Positions 15,393 to 24,673 are shown, numbered from the stretch's first letter. The stretch: 64,000 nt of DNA from Jiangella ureilytica (GCF_004348545.1 NZ_SMKL01000024.1:1-64000); one strand, 5' to 3'. The notes: generated by a model from the letters alone, not told the origin. Translations and numbers: made by a program.

Positions 15393-16546
15393 CCACGCTG
15401 CGCGTGCTGTGCTGGGACGATCCGCGGTGTCTGGCGCCGATGCGGGCGGCGGCGACGGCGTTCGCCGCGGCCCGGCCGGGGGTGCGGGTCGAGGTGGCCG
15501 GCCGGCCGCTCGCGGCGTTCAACGACCAGCCCATCGGAGAGGCCGCCGCCGGCCACGACCTCGTCGTCTTCGATCATCCGATGGCACCGCGAGCGGCTGA
15601 GTCCGGCGCACTGCTGCCGCTCGGGCCGGCCGGCACGGACGCCGTCGGTGCAACACAGGGATCGTTCGACTGGCAAGACAGGTCGTGGGGGATCCCGGTC
15701 GATGCCGCCTGCCAGGTCGCGGTCTCCCGGCCGGACCTGCTGCCCGGCGCCGACGTGCCGCGTACGTGGCCCGACGTGGTCGCCTTCGCCCGCGCCCACC
15801 CGGGCCGGGTTGCCGTCCCGCTGTTCCACAGCGACCTGCTGTGCGTGCTGCTCAGCCTCACCGCCGCCATCGGCGCCCCGATCGGGCCGGGCGGGTTCGC
15901 GGTCGACGACGCCGCGGTCGAACTGCTGTGCGAGCTGGCCGCACTGGTCGACGACGATCTGCTGTACCGCAACCCGCCGGCCGTTCTCGCCGAGCTGGCC
16001 ACGACCGGCCGCTGGCTCTACATCCCGCTCTCGTTCGGCTATGCGCGCTTCTCCGCGCGGTCCGGCACAGCGGGCCGGGAGCCGGCGCCGGCATCGACGG
16101 GTGCACGGCTGGCCTGGCACGATGCGCCCACCGGGCCCGGCGGCGCCATCGGCACGCTGCTGGGCGGCGCCGGGCTGGGGGTCAGTGCCGCGAGCACCGC
16201 GCCGGATCTCGCCGCGGAGTTCGCCGCGTGGTACGGCAGCGCGGACGTACAGCGGCAAATCGTCGGCCCTGCCGGCGGCCAGCCGGCGGCGGCCGCGGCC
16301 TGGGGTGACGACGACCTCGACCGCGCCTTCGGCGGCTTCTACTCCGCCACCCGCCGGTCGATGCTGGGCGCCGTCCGCCGGCCGGCGCACCCGCGGTGGC
16401 CGCGGTTCCAGCACGAGGCCGGCCTGCTGCTGCGCGACGGGCTCGCCGGCGGCGCCCGGCCCCCCGGCCTCGCCGCTGAGCTGCGTGCCCTGCAACGCCG
16501 GCATGGCATCCCTTCCGACGTCGAAACGAAGGTGGTTCCCGCGTGA
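15389..16546 (+). CDS. Solute-binding-protein-like protein without signal peptide
   Basis: A 385-residue protein that looks like a family 1 extracellular solute-binding protein: LRVLCWDDPRC at the start, AATAFAAARPGVRVEVAGRP, HDLVVFDHP, the WGIPVDAACQVAVSRPDLL region, and a C-terminal half with LAAEFAAWYGSADVQRQIV. Yet it begins directly with the first beta strand and has no hydrophobic signal or lipobox. The GTG start overlaps the SDR stop and its own stop overlaps the CoA-transferase start, so no missed signal sequence can precede it. It probably stays in the cytoplasm. It may sense or hold the substrate or a CoA-pathway intermediate; this is inference. Confidence 0.75.
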   Translation: MTTLRVLCWDDPRCLAPMRAAATAFAAARPGVRVEVAGRPLAAFNDQPIGEAAAGHDLVVFDHPMAPRAAESGALLPLGPAGTDAVGATQGSFDWQDRSWGIPVDAACQVAVSRPDLLPGADVPRTWPDVVAFARAHPGRVAVPLFHSDLLCVLLSLTAAIGAPIGPGGFAVDDAAVELLCELAALVDDDLLYRNPPAVLAELATTGRWLYIPLSFGYARFSARSGTAGREPAPASTGARLAWHDAPTGPGGAIGTLLGGAGLGVSAASTAPDLAAEFAAWYGSADVQRQIVGPAGGQPAAAAAWGDDDLDRAFGGFYSATRRSMLGAVRRPAHPRWPRFQHEAGLLLRDGLAGGARPPGLAAELRALQRRHGIPSDVETKVVPA

Positions 16547-17727
16547 ACGACAGCCCCGGTGCCCTCGACGGCATCCGCGTCCTCGACTTCAGCCAGATGA
16601 TGCTCGGCCCGTTCGCCACCCAGCTGCTCGCCGATCTCGGCGCCGACGTGGTCAAGGTCGAGCGGCCGGTGGTGGGCGAGTGGGAACGCGGCCTCGAGAT
16701 GGGCGGCCGGCTGCTCAACGACGTGTCGTCGGCGTTCCTGGCGATGAACCGGAACAAGCGCTCCGTCGCCGTCGACCTGAAGTCGCCGGCCGGCCGCGAC
16801 GCGATCCTGTCGCTGGCGGCCGGGTTCGATGTCGTTGTCGAGAACTTCCGGCCCGGCGTCATGGACCGGCTGGGTCTGGGCTACGAGGACTTTCGCGCCG
16901 TCCGGCCGGACGTGATCTACTGCTCCGGATCCGGCTGGGGGCAGGAGACGACGTACGCGCGGCAGAACCGGCCCGGGCAGGACCTGCTGGTCCAGGCGAT
17001 GAGCGGGCTGGCCGCCAATGCGGGGCGCGCGGGAGAGCCGCCGGTCGTCGCGGGCACGTCCGTCAGCGACGCGGTCGGTGCGTTGACCCTCGGCAACGGC
17101 ATCCTCGCCGCGCTGGTGGCTCGCGGCCGGACCGGCCGAGGCCAGCGGGTCGAGGTCGATCTCTTCCACAGCACGATGGCGATCATGTGCCAGGAGATCG
17201 CGGCCATGGTCAACCAGAAGCAGGAGTACGAGCGATCGGAGGCCGGCATCGCCCAGCCCTGGCTGGCGGCGCCGTACGGCATCTACGCGGTCGCCGACGG
17301 CGCGGTCGCGATCGCGATGGGCGACCTCGACCGGCTCGGCGCCGTGGTGGGGGGCGATCTCACCGGTCTCGACGGCTGGCTGGACCGCGACGAGATCAAG
17401 TCCGCGCTCGACGTCCTGGTGGCCGGGCGGTCCGCCGACGAACTGGTGGCCGCGCTGACGCGCGCCGGCCTGTGGGCGGCCCGGGTGCGGACCATGCGCG
17501 AGGCCGTCGACGAGCTGCGCGCCGACGGCTCGCCGCTGCTGGTCACCGTCGACCTGCCGGAGACCGGCGAGGTGGAGCTGGTCGGCTGCCCGATCACGCT
17601 CAGCGCCACGCCCTGGACCCAGCGCCGCCGGCCCCCGCTGGTGGGCGAGCACACCGACGAGGTGCTCGCCGAGGCGCTGCCGCCGGCGGAGATCGCCGCG
17701 CTGCGTGCGGCCGGGGCCATCCAGTGA
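16543..17727 (+). CDS. Class III CoA-transferase (CaiB/BaiF family)
   Basis: A 394-residue CaiB/BaiF/Frc-type enzyme that moves CoA between carboxylic acids. Marks are GIRVLDFSQMMLGPFATQLL, LGADVVKVERP, NRNKRSVAVDLKSPAGRD, VVENFRPGVMDRLGLGYE, and GQDLLVQAMSGL, whose Asp is the expected acyl nucleophile. Start GTG and stop overlap the neighbouring genes. It would activate the imported or oxidised acid to its CoA thioester for the enoyl-CoA hydratase encoded next. Donor and acceptor are unknown. Confidence 0.93.
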   Translation: MNDSPGALDGIRVLDFSQMMLGPFATQLLADLGADVVKVERPVVGEWERGLEMGGRLLNDVSSAFLAMNRNKRSVAVDLKSPAGRDAILSLAAGFDVVVENFRPGVMDRLGLGYEDFRAVRPDVIYCSGSGWGQETTYARQNRPGQDLLVQAMSGLAANAGRAGEPPVVAGTSVSDAVGALTLGNGILAALVARGRTGRGQRVEVDLFHSTMAIMCQEIAAMVNQKQEYERSEAGIAQPWLAAPYGIYAVADGAVAIAMGDLDRLGAVVGGDLTGLDGWLDRDEIKSALDVLVAGRSADELVAALTRAGLWAARVRTMREAVDELRADGSPLLVTVDLPETGEVELVGCPITLSATPWTQRRRPPLVGEHTDEVLAEALPPAEIAALRAAGAIQ

Positions 17728-18524
17728 GCGCCATCGAGCGCCGCATCGACGAGCACCTCGTCGTCCGGCGCGACGGCGCCGTCGTCACCGTCACCGTGGA
17801 CCGCGAGGACGCCCTCGGCGCGTTGTCGCGCTCGATGCTGGTGGCGCTCGACGCCTTCCTGCCCGGGCTCGCCGACGACGACGACGTCCGTGTCGTCGTG
17901 CTGACCGGCACCGGCCGCGGGTTCGTCGCCGGCGCCGACATCGGCGAGTACCACGGCGTCGACCAGCGGCGCTTCGACGACTACCAGCGGCTGGGCCGGC
18001 GGGTTCTCGACGCCGTCGAGGCGTTGCCGCAGTACACCGTCGCCGCCGTGAACGGGTACGCCCTCGGCGGCGGGTTCGAGCTGGCCCTGTGCTGCGACGC
18101 GATCCTCGCCACCGAGCGGGCGAAGTTCGGCCTGCCCGAGGTGAAACTGGGCCTGCTGCCCGGCGGGGGCGGCAGCCAGCGGCTGGCCCGGGCGCTCGGC
18201 GTGCGGTTCGCGCTCCGGCTGGTCGCCACGGGCGCGATGGTGCCGGCCGGTGAGCTCTACCGGCGCGGGCTCGTCGACGAGGTGTACGCCGACGACGCGG
18301 CGCTGCGAGCGGGTGCATGGGACCTCGCCGGCACCGTGGCCGCAGGTGCGCCGCTCGCGGTGCGGGGGGCCAAGCGGCTGGTCCGCGAAGGATCGGCGAT
18401 GCCGCTGCCGGACGCACTGGGGTTCGAGCAGGCCGTGCTGTCGTCGCTGTTCGCCACCGAGGACGGTCGCGAGGGCGTGGCCGCATTCGTCGAGAAGCGC
18501 GACCCGGTCTTCCGCGGCCGCTGA
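17724..18524 (+). CDS. Enoyl-CoA hydratase/isomerase family protein
   Basis: A 266-residue crotonase-fold enzyme. The oxyanion-hole segments are FVAGADIGEY and NGYALGGGFELAL. One catalytic Glu lies in LPEVKLGLLPGGGGSQRL. It would add water to, or otherwise rearrange, the CoA thioester produced by the preceding CoA-transferase. The GTG start overlaps the upstream stop. It ends the four-gene operon, which closes with a strong hairpin shared with convergent glnA. Confidence 0.92.
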   Translation: MSAIERRIDEHLVVRRDGAVVTVTVDREDALGALSRSMLVALDAFLPGLADDDDVRVVVLTGTGRGFVAGADIGEYHGVDQRRFDDYQRLGRRVLDAVEALPQYTVAAVNGYALGGGFELALCCDAILATERAKFGLPEVKLGLLPGGGGSQRLARALGVRFALRLVATGAMVPAGELYRRGLVDEVYADDAALRAGAWDLAGTVAAGAPLAVRGAKRLVREGSAMPLPDALGFEQAVLSSLFATEDGREGVAAFVEKRDPVFRGR

Positions 18525-18575
18525 CCACATGACGGCCGCCGGCCGAGAACGCCCTGTCCGGACCACACAGCTGGA

Positions 18576-18615
18576 GAGCCGCCGGCCGCGCCTCGAGGCA
18601 GGCGGCCGGCGGCTC
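18576..18615. terminator. Bidirectional hairpin between the hydratase gene and glnA
   Basis: GAGCCGCCGGCCGC (18576-18589) and GCGGCCGGCGGCTC (18602-18615) form a perfect 14-bp stem with a 12-nt loop. It sits between the ends of two convergent genes, so it probably ends both transcripts. No U-tract is obvious, as is common in high-G+C genomes. Confidence 0.75.
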
Positions 18616-18643
18616 CCGTCAGGGGTGTGCCCTGCAGTACCGA

Positions 18644-20068
18644 TCAGATGTCGAAGTACAGCTCGAACTCGTGCGGGTGGGGGCGCAGGCGGATCGGGTC
18701 GATCTCGTTGGTGCGCTTCCAGTCGATCCAGGTCTCGACGAGGTCGTCGGTGAAGACCCCGCCCTCGAGCAGGTAGTCGTGGTCGGACTCGAGGGCGTCG
18801 AGGGCCTCGCCGAGGGACGACGGGACCGTCGCGATGTTGGCGTGCTCCTCGGGCGGGAGCTCGTACAGGTCCTTGTCGACCGGCTCCGGCGGCTCGATCT
18901 TGTTGCGGATGCCGTCGACGCCGGCCATGAGCATGGCGGAGAAGGCCAGGTACGGGTTGCTCGACGGGTCGGGCACGCGGAACTCGATGCGCTTGGCCTT
19001 CGGCGAGGTGCCGGTGACCGGGATGCGGACGGCAGCGGAGCGGTTGCGCTGCGAGTAGACCAGGTTGACCGGGGCCTCGAAGCCGGGCACCAGGCGGTGG
19101 TACGAGTTCACCGTCGGGTTGGTCCAGGCGAGCAGCGAGTCGGCGTGCTTGATGAGGCCGCCGATGTACCAGCGCGCCATGTCGGACAGGCCGCCGTAGC
19201 CGAGCTCGTCGTAGAACAGCGGGTCGCCGTTCTTCCAGAGCGACTGGTGGCAGTGCATGCCCGAGCCGTTGTCGCCGAACAGCGGCTTCGGCATGAAGGT
19301 GGCGGTCTTGCCGGCCTCCCAGGCGACGTTCTTGACGATGTACTTGAACAGCATCAGGCGGTCGCCGGCGTGCTTGAGGGTGTCGAACTTGTAGTTGATC
19401 TCGGCCTGGCCGGCGGTGCCGACCTCGTGGTGGGCCCGCTCGATCTCGATGCCGACGTTGGTCATCGCCTTGACCATGTCGTCGCGGAGGTCGGCGTAGT
19501 GGTCGACCGGCGGGACGGGGAAGTAGCCGCCCTTGTACCGCGTCTTGTAGCCGCGGTTGCCGCCCTCTTCGGTGCGGCCGGTGTTCCAGGCGCCCTCGAT
19601 GGAGTCGATGTAGTAGTAGCCCGCGTTCTGCTTGGTCTCGAAGCGGACGTCGTCGAAGACGTAGAACTCCGCCTCGGGGCCGAAGTAGACGGTGTCGGCG
19701 ATGCCGGAGCTGGCGAGGTACGCCTCGGCCTTGGCCGCGATGTTGCGCGGGTCGCGGCTGTAGGGCTCACCGGTGAAGGGGTCGACGATGGAGAAGTTCA
19801 GCGCGAGGGTCTTGGCCTTGCGGAACGGGTCGACGAATGCCGTCGCCGGGTCGGCGATCAGCTTCATGTCGGACTCGTGGATGGCCTGGAAGCCACGGAT
19901 CGAAGAGCCGTCGAACATCAGGCCCTCGGCGATGGCATCGGCGTCGAACGCCGTCGCGGGCACGTTGAAGTGCTGCATCACGCCCGGCAGGTCGCAGAAG
20001 CGGACATCGACGAACTCGATGCCCTCGTCCTTGACGAACTTCAACAGCTCGTCCGCGTTGGTGAACAT
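18644..20068 (-). CDS. glnA: Glutamine synthetase type I, GlnA1
   Basis: The main ammonium-assimilating glutamine synthetase (glutamate + NH3 + ATP). It has 474 residues, the usual length. Marks: [68 protein letters not shown]. The adenylylation site DLYELPPEE is present, so GlnE encoded at 6.7 kb can inactivate it. The second of two ATGs (20068) was chosen: it is spaced 8 bp from AAGGAG and gives [12 protein letters not shown], the normal start. A GlnR-type box lies about 100 bp upstream, so transcription is probably activated under nitrogen limitation. Confidence 0.97.
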   Translation of the reverse strand: MFTNADELLKFVKDEGIEFVDVRFCDLPGVMQHFNVPATAFDADAIAEGLMFDGSSIRGFQAIHESDMKLIADPATAFVDPFRKAKTLALNFSIVDPFTGEPYSRDPRNIAAKAEAYLASSGIADTVYFGPEAEFYVFDDVRFETKQNAGYYYIDSIEGAWNTGRTEEGGNRGYKTRYKGGYFPVPPVDHYADLRDDMVKAMTNVGIEIERAHHEVGTAGQAEINYKFDTLKHAGDRLMLFKYIVKNVAWEAGKTATFMPKPLFGDNGSGMHCHQSLWKNGDPLFYDELGYGGLSDMARWYIGGLIKHADSLLAWTNPTVNSYHRLVPGFEAPVNLVYSQRNRSAAVRIPVTGTSPKAKRIEFRVPDPSSNPYLAFSAMLMAGVDGIRNKIEPPEPVDKDLYELPPEEHANIATVPSSLGEALDALESDHDYLLEGGVFTDDLVETWIDWKRTNEIDPIRLRPHPHEFELYFDI

Positions 20069-20164
20069 CCGCATTCTCCTTCGCGCCGGTACGGCGCAGT
20101 CCGCATCCGTCGACGGTCGGCGTTGACCGAATTGCCCTCGTGGCCCGGACGCTAGATTCCTGGG

Positions 20165-20202
20165 ATTTCCCGATGGTGTCCCAAGTGTTTCACCAGTGTT
20201 AC
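20165..20202 (-). promoter_or_regulatory. GlnR-type nitrogen-control box upstream of glnA
   Basis: Read on the minus strand the site is GTAAC-n6-GAAAC-n6-GACAC-n6-GAAAT. This is the four-half-site arrangement of actinobacterial GlnR boxes (gTnAc-n6-GaAAc repeated), with the exact 6-nt spacers throughout. It is about 100 bp upstream of the glnA start codon, where it could support activation by GlnR. A possible -10 (TAGCGT) lies a little downstream. Confidence 0.8.
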
Positions 20203-20326
20203 GTGCCGCGTGAGGCCCTCCGCTGATCCGGTGGCCGCCGTGTCGCGGCCAGGGCGATTCCCCTTTCCCTCGTGGGACTCGACGCCGCCTGGGACCTCGC
20301 GGCCGGCGCCCGGCTAGGCTCGGCCT

Positions 20327-20749
20327 GTGAGCTCGAACCAGCCGCCCGCCACCGACGTCCAGCTGCCCGAACGCGGCCCCGGCTCGCCGGGGAGCTGGCC
20401 GCGGCGCATCGGGGCGCTGCTGCTCGACTGGCTCGCGGGCAACCTCGTCGCGTTCATCGTCACCGGCGGCGACTCCGGCGTCTGGGACGCGCAGAGTGAC
20501 GTGTTCTGGCTGCCGCTGGTCTGCTGGTACCTGCTCGTGGTGCTGTCCACGACACTGGCGGGCGGCAGTCTGGGCCAGCTGATGCTGGGGCTGCGGGTGG
20601 CGCATCTGGGCGGACGGCGCGTCAACCTGCTGGTCGCGGCGGTGCGAACCCTGATGATCGCGCTGGTCATTCCGCCCCTGGTGTTCACGCGCGACGGTCG
20701 CGGCTTGCACGACCTCGCCTCCAACACCGCGGTCGTCAACGTCCGCTGA
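20327..20749 (+). CDS. RDD family membrane protein
   Basis: A 140-residue protein with a proline-rich cytoplasmic start and an RDD domain. The segment [20 protein letters not shown] carries the Arg/Asp pair of the family. Then come a second helix ([20 protein letters not shown]), [14 protein letters not shown], and the final [16 protein letters not shown] with the usual Asp near the end. RDD proteins are of unknown or varied function. The start is GTG. It lies divergent from glnA, as in mycobacteria (Rv2219A from memory), so the pairing is an old one. Confidence 0.85.
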   Translation: MSSNQPPATDVQLPERGPGSPGSWPRRIGALLLDWLAGNLVAFIVTGGDSGVWDAQSDVFWLPLVCWYLLVVLSTTLAGGSLGQLMLGLRVAHLGGRRVNLLVAAVRTLMIALVIPPLVFTRDGRGLHDLASNTAVVNVR

Positions 20750-20815
20750 ACACGCTTGGGGCCGACGGCGTCAGCCTGCGGTCGGCGGGGACTCGCCTCT
20801 GTCGCTCGCCGGGTG

Positions 20816-20867
20816 GACCCCTCCCGTTCGGGTGGGTAGGCCCACCCTACGGGCGGGCACCGACACC
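20816..20867. repeat. Intergenic repeat family D, copy 1
   Basis: Carries GGGTGGG(T)AGGCCCACCC, a 7-bp stem, followed by TACGGGCGGGCACCGACACC. The same run of about 50 bp recurs at 24576-24624 and 24674-24724, with one extra T here. It lies between the ends of the convergent RDD and DUF4191 genes. Confidence 0.7.
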
Positions 20868-20901
20868 CTCCGCAATCCAGGCAGCGGGCACGCGACTCAC
20901 G

Positions 20902-21020
20902 GCCGGGGAGCTGCACCCCGCGGCTGAGCCAGCCGGGGAGCTGCACCCCGCGGCTGAGCCAGCCGGGGAGCTGCACCCCGCGGCTGAGCCAGCCGGGGAG
21001 CTGCACCCCGCGGCTGAGCC
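20902..21020. repeat. Four tandem 30-bp repeats downstream of the DUF4191 gene
   Basis: Four head-to-tail units (20902, 20932, 20962, 20992) are identical, the last lacking one base. Read on the minus strand each holds CGCGGGGTGCAGCTCCCCGG, which resembles the end of the neighbouring gene (CGCGGAACGCAGCTTCCCGG). No spacers are present, so this is not a CRISPR array. GGGGAGCTGCACCCC within each unit can fold as a short hairpin. Confidence 0.85.
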
Positions 21021-21022
21021 GT

Positions 21023-21721
21023 TCAGCGGCCGGGAAGCTGCGTTCCGCGGGGGATGCGGGCACCCTTGGGCAGCGGGCCCTTGGGGATGCCGATGGGCGT
21101 GCTGCCCAGCGCCCGCAGCCGCTGCCGCAGCTCGGTGACCTCGGCCGGCCGGATGTTCTTGGGCAGCTTGTTGAGGTGCCGGGTGAGCCGGGGGAGCGGC
21201 ACCTGGCCGTCCTCGCGGCCCACGATGATCTCGATGACCGGCATCTCGGGCGCGACCCGGGCGTGGCGCTTCTTCTCCTGCGCCAGCAGGTTGGCGACCC
21301 GGCCGGCGACGGCGCCCTCGCCGATGAGCACGATGCCGGGGCGGCCGACGGCGCGGTGGACGACGTCCTGGTGGCGGTTTGCGCCGACCATGGGCGTGGT
21401 GTCCCAGCCGCGGCGCAGCGTGCCCAGGGCGGCCGCGGCGGCGCCGGGCTGGCCTTCGATCTGGCCGTACGCGGCCCGCTCGGCCCGCCGTCCGAACACG
21501 ATGGCGGCGGCCAGCAGCGCGATGGGCAGACCGACGATGATCCACAGCCACAGCGGGCCGACGAACAGGCCCACGAGCACCGACAATGCGATGACGCCGA
21601 GCAGGATGCCGAGAATGATCCACCCGACCCAGCGGTCGGACCGGCGGGCCATTTTGTAGGTCTGCCGGATCTGCGCGATGCGTCCGGTCTTCTCGGTTCC
21701 CGCCTCGTCGTTGCGTGCCAT
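21023..21721 (-). CDS. DUF4191 membrane protein
   Basis: A 232-residue protein of the actinobacterial DUF4191 family. A basic N-terminal segment (IAQIRQTYKMARRSDRWVGW) leads into two close membrane helices (ILGILLGVIALSVLVGLFVG and LWLWIIVGLPIALLAAAIVFG). A conserved cytoplasmic domain follows (GAAAAALGTLRRGWDTTPMV, VLIGEG, LLAQEKKRHARVAPEMPV). It ends PRGTQLPGR. ATG at 21721 fits the family start; there is no strong ribosome binding site. It is downstream of lipB-lipA on the same strand, a conserved neighbour pair. Function is unknown. The DNA just after its stop repeats its 3' end four times. Confidence 0.88.
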   Translation of the reverse strand: MARNDEAGTEKTGRIAQIRQTYKMARRSDRWVGWIILGILLGVIALSVLVGLFVGPLWLWIIVGLPIALLAAAIVFGRRAERAAYGQIEGQPGAAAAALGTLRRGWDTTPMVGANRHQDVVHRAVGRPGIVLIGEGAVAGRVANLLAQEKKRHARVAPEMPVIEIIVGREDGQVPLPRLTRHLNKLPKNIRPAEVTELRQRLRALGSTPIGIPKGPLPKGARIPRGTQLPGR

Positions 21722-21791
21722 GGGGAGAAGAGTACTTCTTCGCTGGTGGTGCTCCGGAACCACCCGAAAGCGACAGCCGAGCCGTCCGCCG

Positions 21792-22721
21792 TCAGCGCGC
21801 GGCGCGGGCCTCCATGGCCTGCCGGTAGAGCCTGCCGGCGCGGTACGACGAGCGCACCAGCGGCCCGGACATGACGCCCGCGAAGCCGATCTGCTCGGCC
21901 TCGGCCTGCAGCTCCACGAACTCCTCGGGCTTGACCCACCGCTCGATGGGGTGGTGCCGGACGGAGGGGCGCAGGTACTGCGTGATGGTGATGAGGTCGC
22001 AGCCGGCCTCGTGCAGGTCGACCAGCGCCTGCGAGATCTCTTCGCGGGTCTCGCCCATGCCGAGGATGAGGTTCGACTTGGTGATCATGCCTGCGGCCCG
22101 GGCGATGGAGATGACGTCGAGCGAGCGCTCGTACCGGAACGCCGGCCGGATGCGCTTGAAGATGCGCGGCACGGTCTCGACGTTGTGCGCGAACACCTGC
22201 GGCTGCGCGTCGAAGACCTGCTGCAGCAGCTCGGCGCGGCCGGAGAAGTCGGGCGTCAGGATCTCGACCCCGGTGTTCGGGTTGAACTTGTGGATCTCGC
22301 GGATGGTCTCGGCGTAGAGCCAGGCGCCCTCGTCGGGGAGGTCGTCGCGGGTGACGCCGGTGACCGTGGCGTAACGCAGGCCCATGGCCTGGACCGACTC
22401 GGCGACCCGGCGCGGCTCGTCGCGGTCGAGGTCGTCGGGCTTGCCGGTGTCGATGAGGCAGAAGTCGCACCGTCGCGTGCAGTGGTCGCCCCCGATGAGG
22501 AACGTCGCCTCGCGGTCTTCCCAGCACTCGAAGATGTTGGGGCAGCCGGCCTCTTGGCAGACCGTGTGCAGGCCCTCGCGTTTCACCAGCGACTGCAGCT
22601 CGCGGTACTCCGGGCCCATGGTCGCCTTCGTCTTGATCCAGGAAGGCTTCTTCTCGATGGGCGTGGCGGCGTTGCGTACCTCGAGGCGGAGCAGCCGACG
22701 TCCCTCCGGTGCGACAGTCAC
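21792..22721 (-). CDS. lipA: Lipoyl synthase
   Basis: A radical SAM enzyme that inserts two sulfurs into protein-bound octanoyl groups. At 309 residues it is of normal length. The radical SAM cysteines are CTRRCDFC. The auxiliary cluster cysteines are in [14 protein letters not shown], and the closing RSSYRAG supplies the serine ligand. The GTG start is 9 bp after the lipB stop, so the two lipoate genes form one operon. Its products would be used by the E2 at 29.2 kb and by the glycine cleavage system (gcvT at 35.8 kb). Confidence 0.97.
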   Translation of the reverse strand: MTVAPEGRRLLRLEVRNAATPIEKKPSWIKTKATMGPEYRELQSLVKREGLHTVCQEAGCPNIFECWEDREATFLIGGDHCTRRCDFCLIDTGKPDDLDRDEPRRVAESVQAMGLRYATVTGVTRDDLPDEGAWLYAETIREIHKFNPNTGVEILTPDFSGRAELLQQVFDAQPQVFAHNVETVPRIFKRIRPAFRYERSLDVISIARAAGMITKSNLILGMGETREEISQALVDLHEAGCDLITITQYLRPSVRHHPIERWVKPEEFVELQAEAEQIGFAGVMSGPLVRSSYRAGRLYRQAMEARAAR

Positions 22722-22730
22722 CCCTTCACC

Positions 22731-23435
22731 TTACGTCTGCGGCTGCAGCGCGAGGAGATCGTCGAGGTGACGTTCGACATACGGGAGCACCTCGGCGACG
22801 GTGACCCGGCGGCCCAGCTCCTTCGAGAGCGTGGTGGTGCCGGCGTCGCTGATGCCGCAGGCGATGATGCGGTCGTACCAGCCGAGGTCGTTGTCGCAGT
22901 TGAGGGCGAACCCGTGCATGGTGACGCCCTGGGCGACCCGCAGCCCGACGGCGCCCAGCTTGCGGTCGGGGCCGCCGTCGCCGGGCTGGATCCAGACGCC
23001 GCTGCGGCCGTCGACCCGGACGCCGTCGACGCCGAAATCGTGGCAGACGTCGAGCATGAGCTGCTCGACGCGGCGGACGTAGCCGATGACGTCGTACGGC
23101 TCGGGCAGCTCGAGGATCGGGTAGCCGGTGAGCTGGCCCGGCCCATGCCAGGTGATCTTGCCGCCCCGGTCGACGTCGATGACCGGCGCGCCGGCGTCGA
23201 GCAGTGGCCGCTCGTCGGGCGTGGTGCGCTTGCCCGCCGTGTAGACCGCCTCGTGCTCGAGCAGCACGACGGTGTCGTCGATCTCGCCCGCGACCCGCGC
23301 GGCGTGCAGCCGCCGCTGCTCGTCCCAGGCCTCCTGGTACGGCACGTAGCCCTCGTGCCGGATGATCCGTAGCTCGCCCACAGACGTCGAGCCTACGCCC
23401 GCCGGGAAGGCTTCCGGCAACACCGCGGTTGGCAC
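22731..23435 (-). CDS. lipB: Octanoyl-ACP:protein N-octanoyltransferase
   Basis: Transfers octanoate from ACP to the lipoyl domains, the step before LipA. Marks: [51 protein letters not shown] with the catalytic Lys, and CGISDAG with the catalytic Cys. GTG at 23435 has GAGG about 10 bp upstream. A GTG at 23381 would give a start closer to many homologues, so the N-terminus is uncertain by 18 residues. The start region faces the divergent LLM gene with almost no gap. Confidence 0.95.
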   Translation of the reverse strand: MPTAVLPEAFPAGVGSTSVGELRIIRHEGYVPYQEAWDEQRRLHAARVAGEIDDTVVLLEHEAVYTAGKRTTPDERPLLDAGAPVIDVDRGGKITWHGPGQLTGYPILELPEPYDVIGYVRRVEQLMLDVCHDFGVDGVRVDGRSGVWIQPGDGGPDRKLGAVGLRVAQGVTMHGFALNCDNDLGWYDRIIACGISDAGTTTLSKELGRRVTVAEVLPYVERHLDDLLALQPQT

Positions 23436-23440
23436 CTGTC

Positions 23441-24490
23441 GTGACCTCTTCTCCTCCGGCGGGCTCCCGCAGCGCGCAGGCCCGCTTCCGCGGAGTACCC
23501 CTGTCCGTTCTCGACCTCGCTCCTGTCGTCACGGGGTCGACCCCGTCGGCGGCCCTGGCGAACACGCTGGAGCTGGCCCGGCTGGCCGACGGCCTGGGCT
23601 TCCGGCGCTACTGGCTGGCCGAGCACCACAACATGCCGGGCATCGCCAGCTCCGCGCCGCCGATCCTCATCGGGGCGGTGGCCGCCGCGACGACGGCGAT
23701 CCGGGTCGGCTCGGGCGGGGTCATGCTGCCCAACCACATGCCGCTCGTGGTCGCCGAGCAGTTCGGCACGCTCGATGCGCTGCACCCCGGTCGCATCGAC
23801 CTCGGCATCGGCCGGGCGCCGGGGACCGACGGGCTGACGGCGCACGCGCTGCGCGGGAGCAGCGACCCGCGCCTGGTCGAGGAGTTCCCGCAGCATCTGG
23901 CCCAGGTCCGGGCCTTTTTCTCCGGCGACTGGCCCGCCGACCACCCCTACGCCGCCATCACCGCGACGCCGGGCCGAGGCGCGGACGTGCCGGTCTGGCT
24001 GCTCGGGTCCAGCGACTACAGCGCGCAGGCGGCGGCCGCGCTGGGGCTGCCCTTCTCGTTCGCGCACCACTTCAGCTCGGCGAACACCGTCCCGGCGCTG
24101 ACGCTCTATCGCGACCGCTACCAGCCGTCGGCCGCCCACCCCGCGCCCCACGCGATGGTCGCCGTCAGCGTCGTGCTGGCCGACGACGACGCGCGCGCGG
24201 AGTGGCTCGCCGCGCCGATGAAGCTGTCGATGCTGCGCGTCCGGACCGGGCGGCCGGGGCCCCTGCCGACGCCCGAGGAGGCCGCGGCGCACACGTTCAC
24301 CCCGGCCGAGCTGGAGATGATGGCGCCGTTCCTGGGCGGGCAGATCGCGGGCGGGCCCGACACCGTCCGCCGCGAGCTGGCGGCGCTGCTGGACCGGACG
24401 GCGGCCGACGAGCTCATGATCGTGACGACGGTGACCCCGCAGGCCGACCGGCTGCGCTCCTACGAGCTGCTGGCGAAGCTGCTGCCCTGA
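23441..24490 (+). CDS. LLM-class flavin-dependent oxidoreductase (luciferase-like monooxygenase)
   Basis: A 349-residue TIM-barrel protein of the bacterial luciferase superfamily, MsnO8-like subgroup. Marks: [74 protein letters not shown], and [23 protein letters not shown]. Such enzymes use FMNH2 or F420H2; the substrate is unknown. GTG at 23441 was chosen; it leaves only 5 bp to the divergent lipB start, so the two promoters must overlap the coding regions or each other. Confidence 0.9.
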   Translation: MTSSPPAGSRSAQARFRGVPLSVLDLAPVVTGSTPSAALANTLELARLADGLGFRRYWLAEHHNMPGIASSAPPILIGAVAAATTAIRVGSGGVMLPNHMPLVVAEQFGTLDALHPGRIDLGIGRAPGTDGLTAHALRGSSDPRLVEEFPQHLAQVRAFFSGDWPADHPYAAITATPGRGADVPVWLLGSSDYSAQAAAALGLPFSFAHHFSSANTVPALTLYRDRYQPSAAHPAPHAMVAVSVVLADDDARAEWLAAPMKLSMLRVRTGRPGPLPTPEEAAAHTFTPAELEMMAPFLGGQIAGGPDTVRRELAALLDRTAADELMIVTTVTPQADRLRSYELLAKLLP

Positions 24491-24575
24491 CGCCGGCGGA
24501 CCACGCCCGGTGTGGGCGAGTTACTGCTGCTGTGGCGGTAATGGCTCGCCCCCGACGGCGAGGCCGCCCGGCACG

Positions 24576-24624
24576 GACCCCGCCCGGCTGGGTGGGAGGC
24601 CCACCCTACGGGCGGGCACCGACA
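24576..24624. repeat. Intergenic repeat family D, copy 2
   Basis: GACCCCGCCCGGCTGGGTGG begins the unit, followed by the hairpin GGGTGGG-AGG-CCCACCC and ACGGGCGGGCACCGACA. It lies in the 273-bp gap between the convergent LLM and peptidase E genes, 98 bp from copy 3 in the same orientation. Nothing else was recognised in that gap. Confidence 0.7.
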
Positions 24625-24673
24625 ACGCCGCCGTCGCGCAGGCCGGCACGGTCGCGGTGGCGGTCGCCGGATC

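Noticed and set aside
20902-21020. CRISPR array
   Set aside because: The 30-bp repeats are directly joined with no spacers, and no cas gene is present.
20314-22527. Long frame joining DUF4191, lipA and the tandem repeats into one protein
   Set aside because: It is in the wrong frame for both LipA and DUF4191; the decapeptide run is just the tandem repeat read in that frame.
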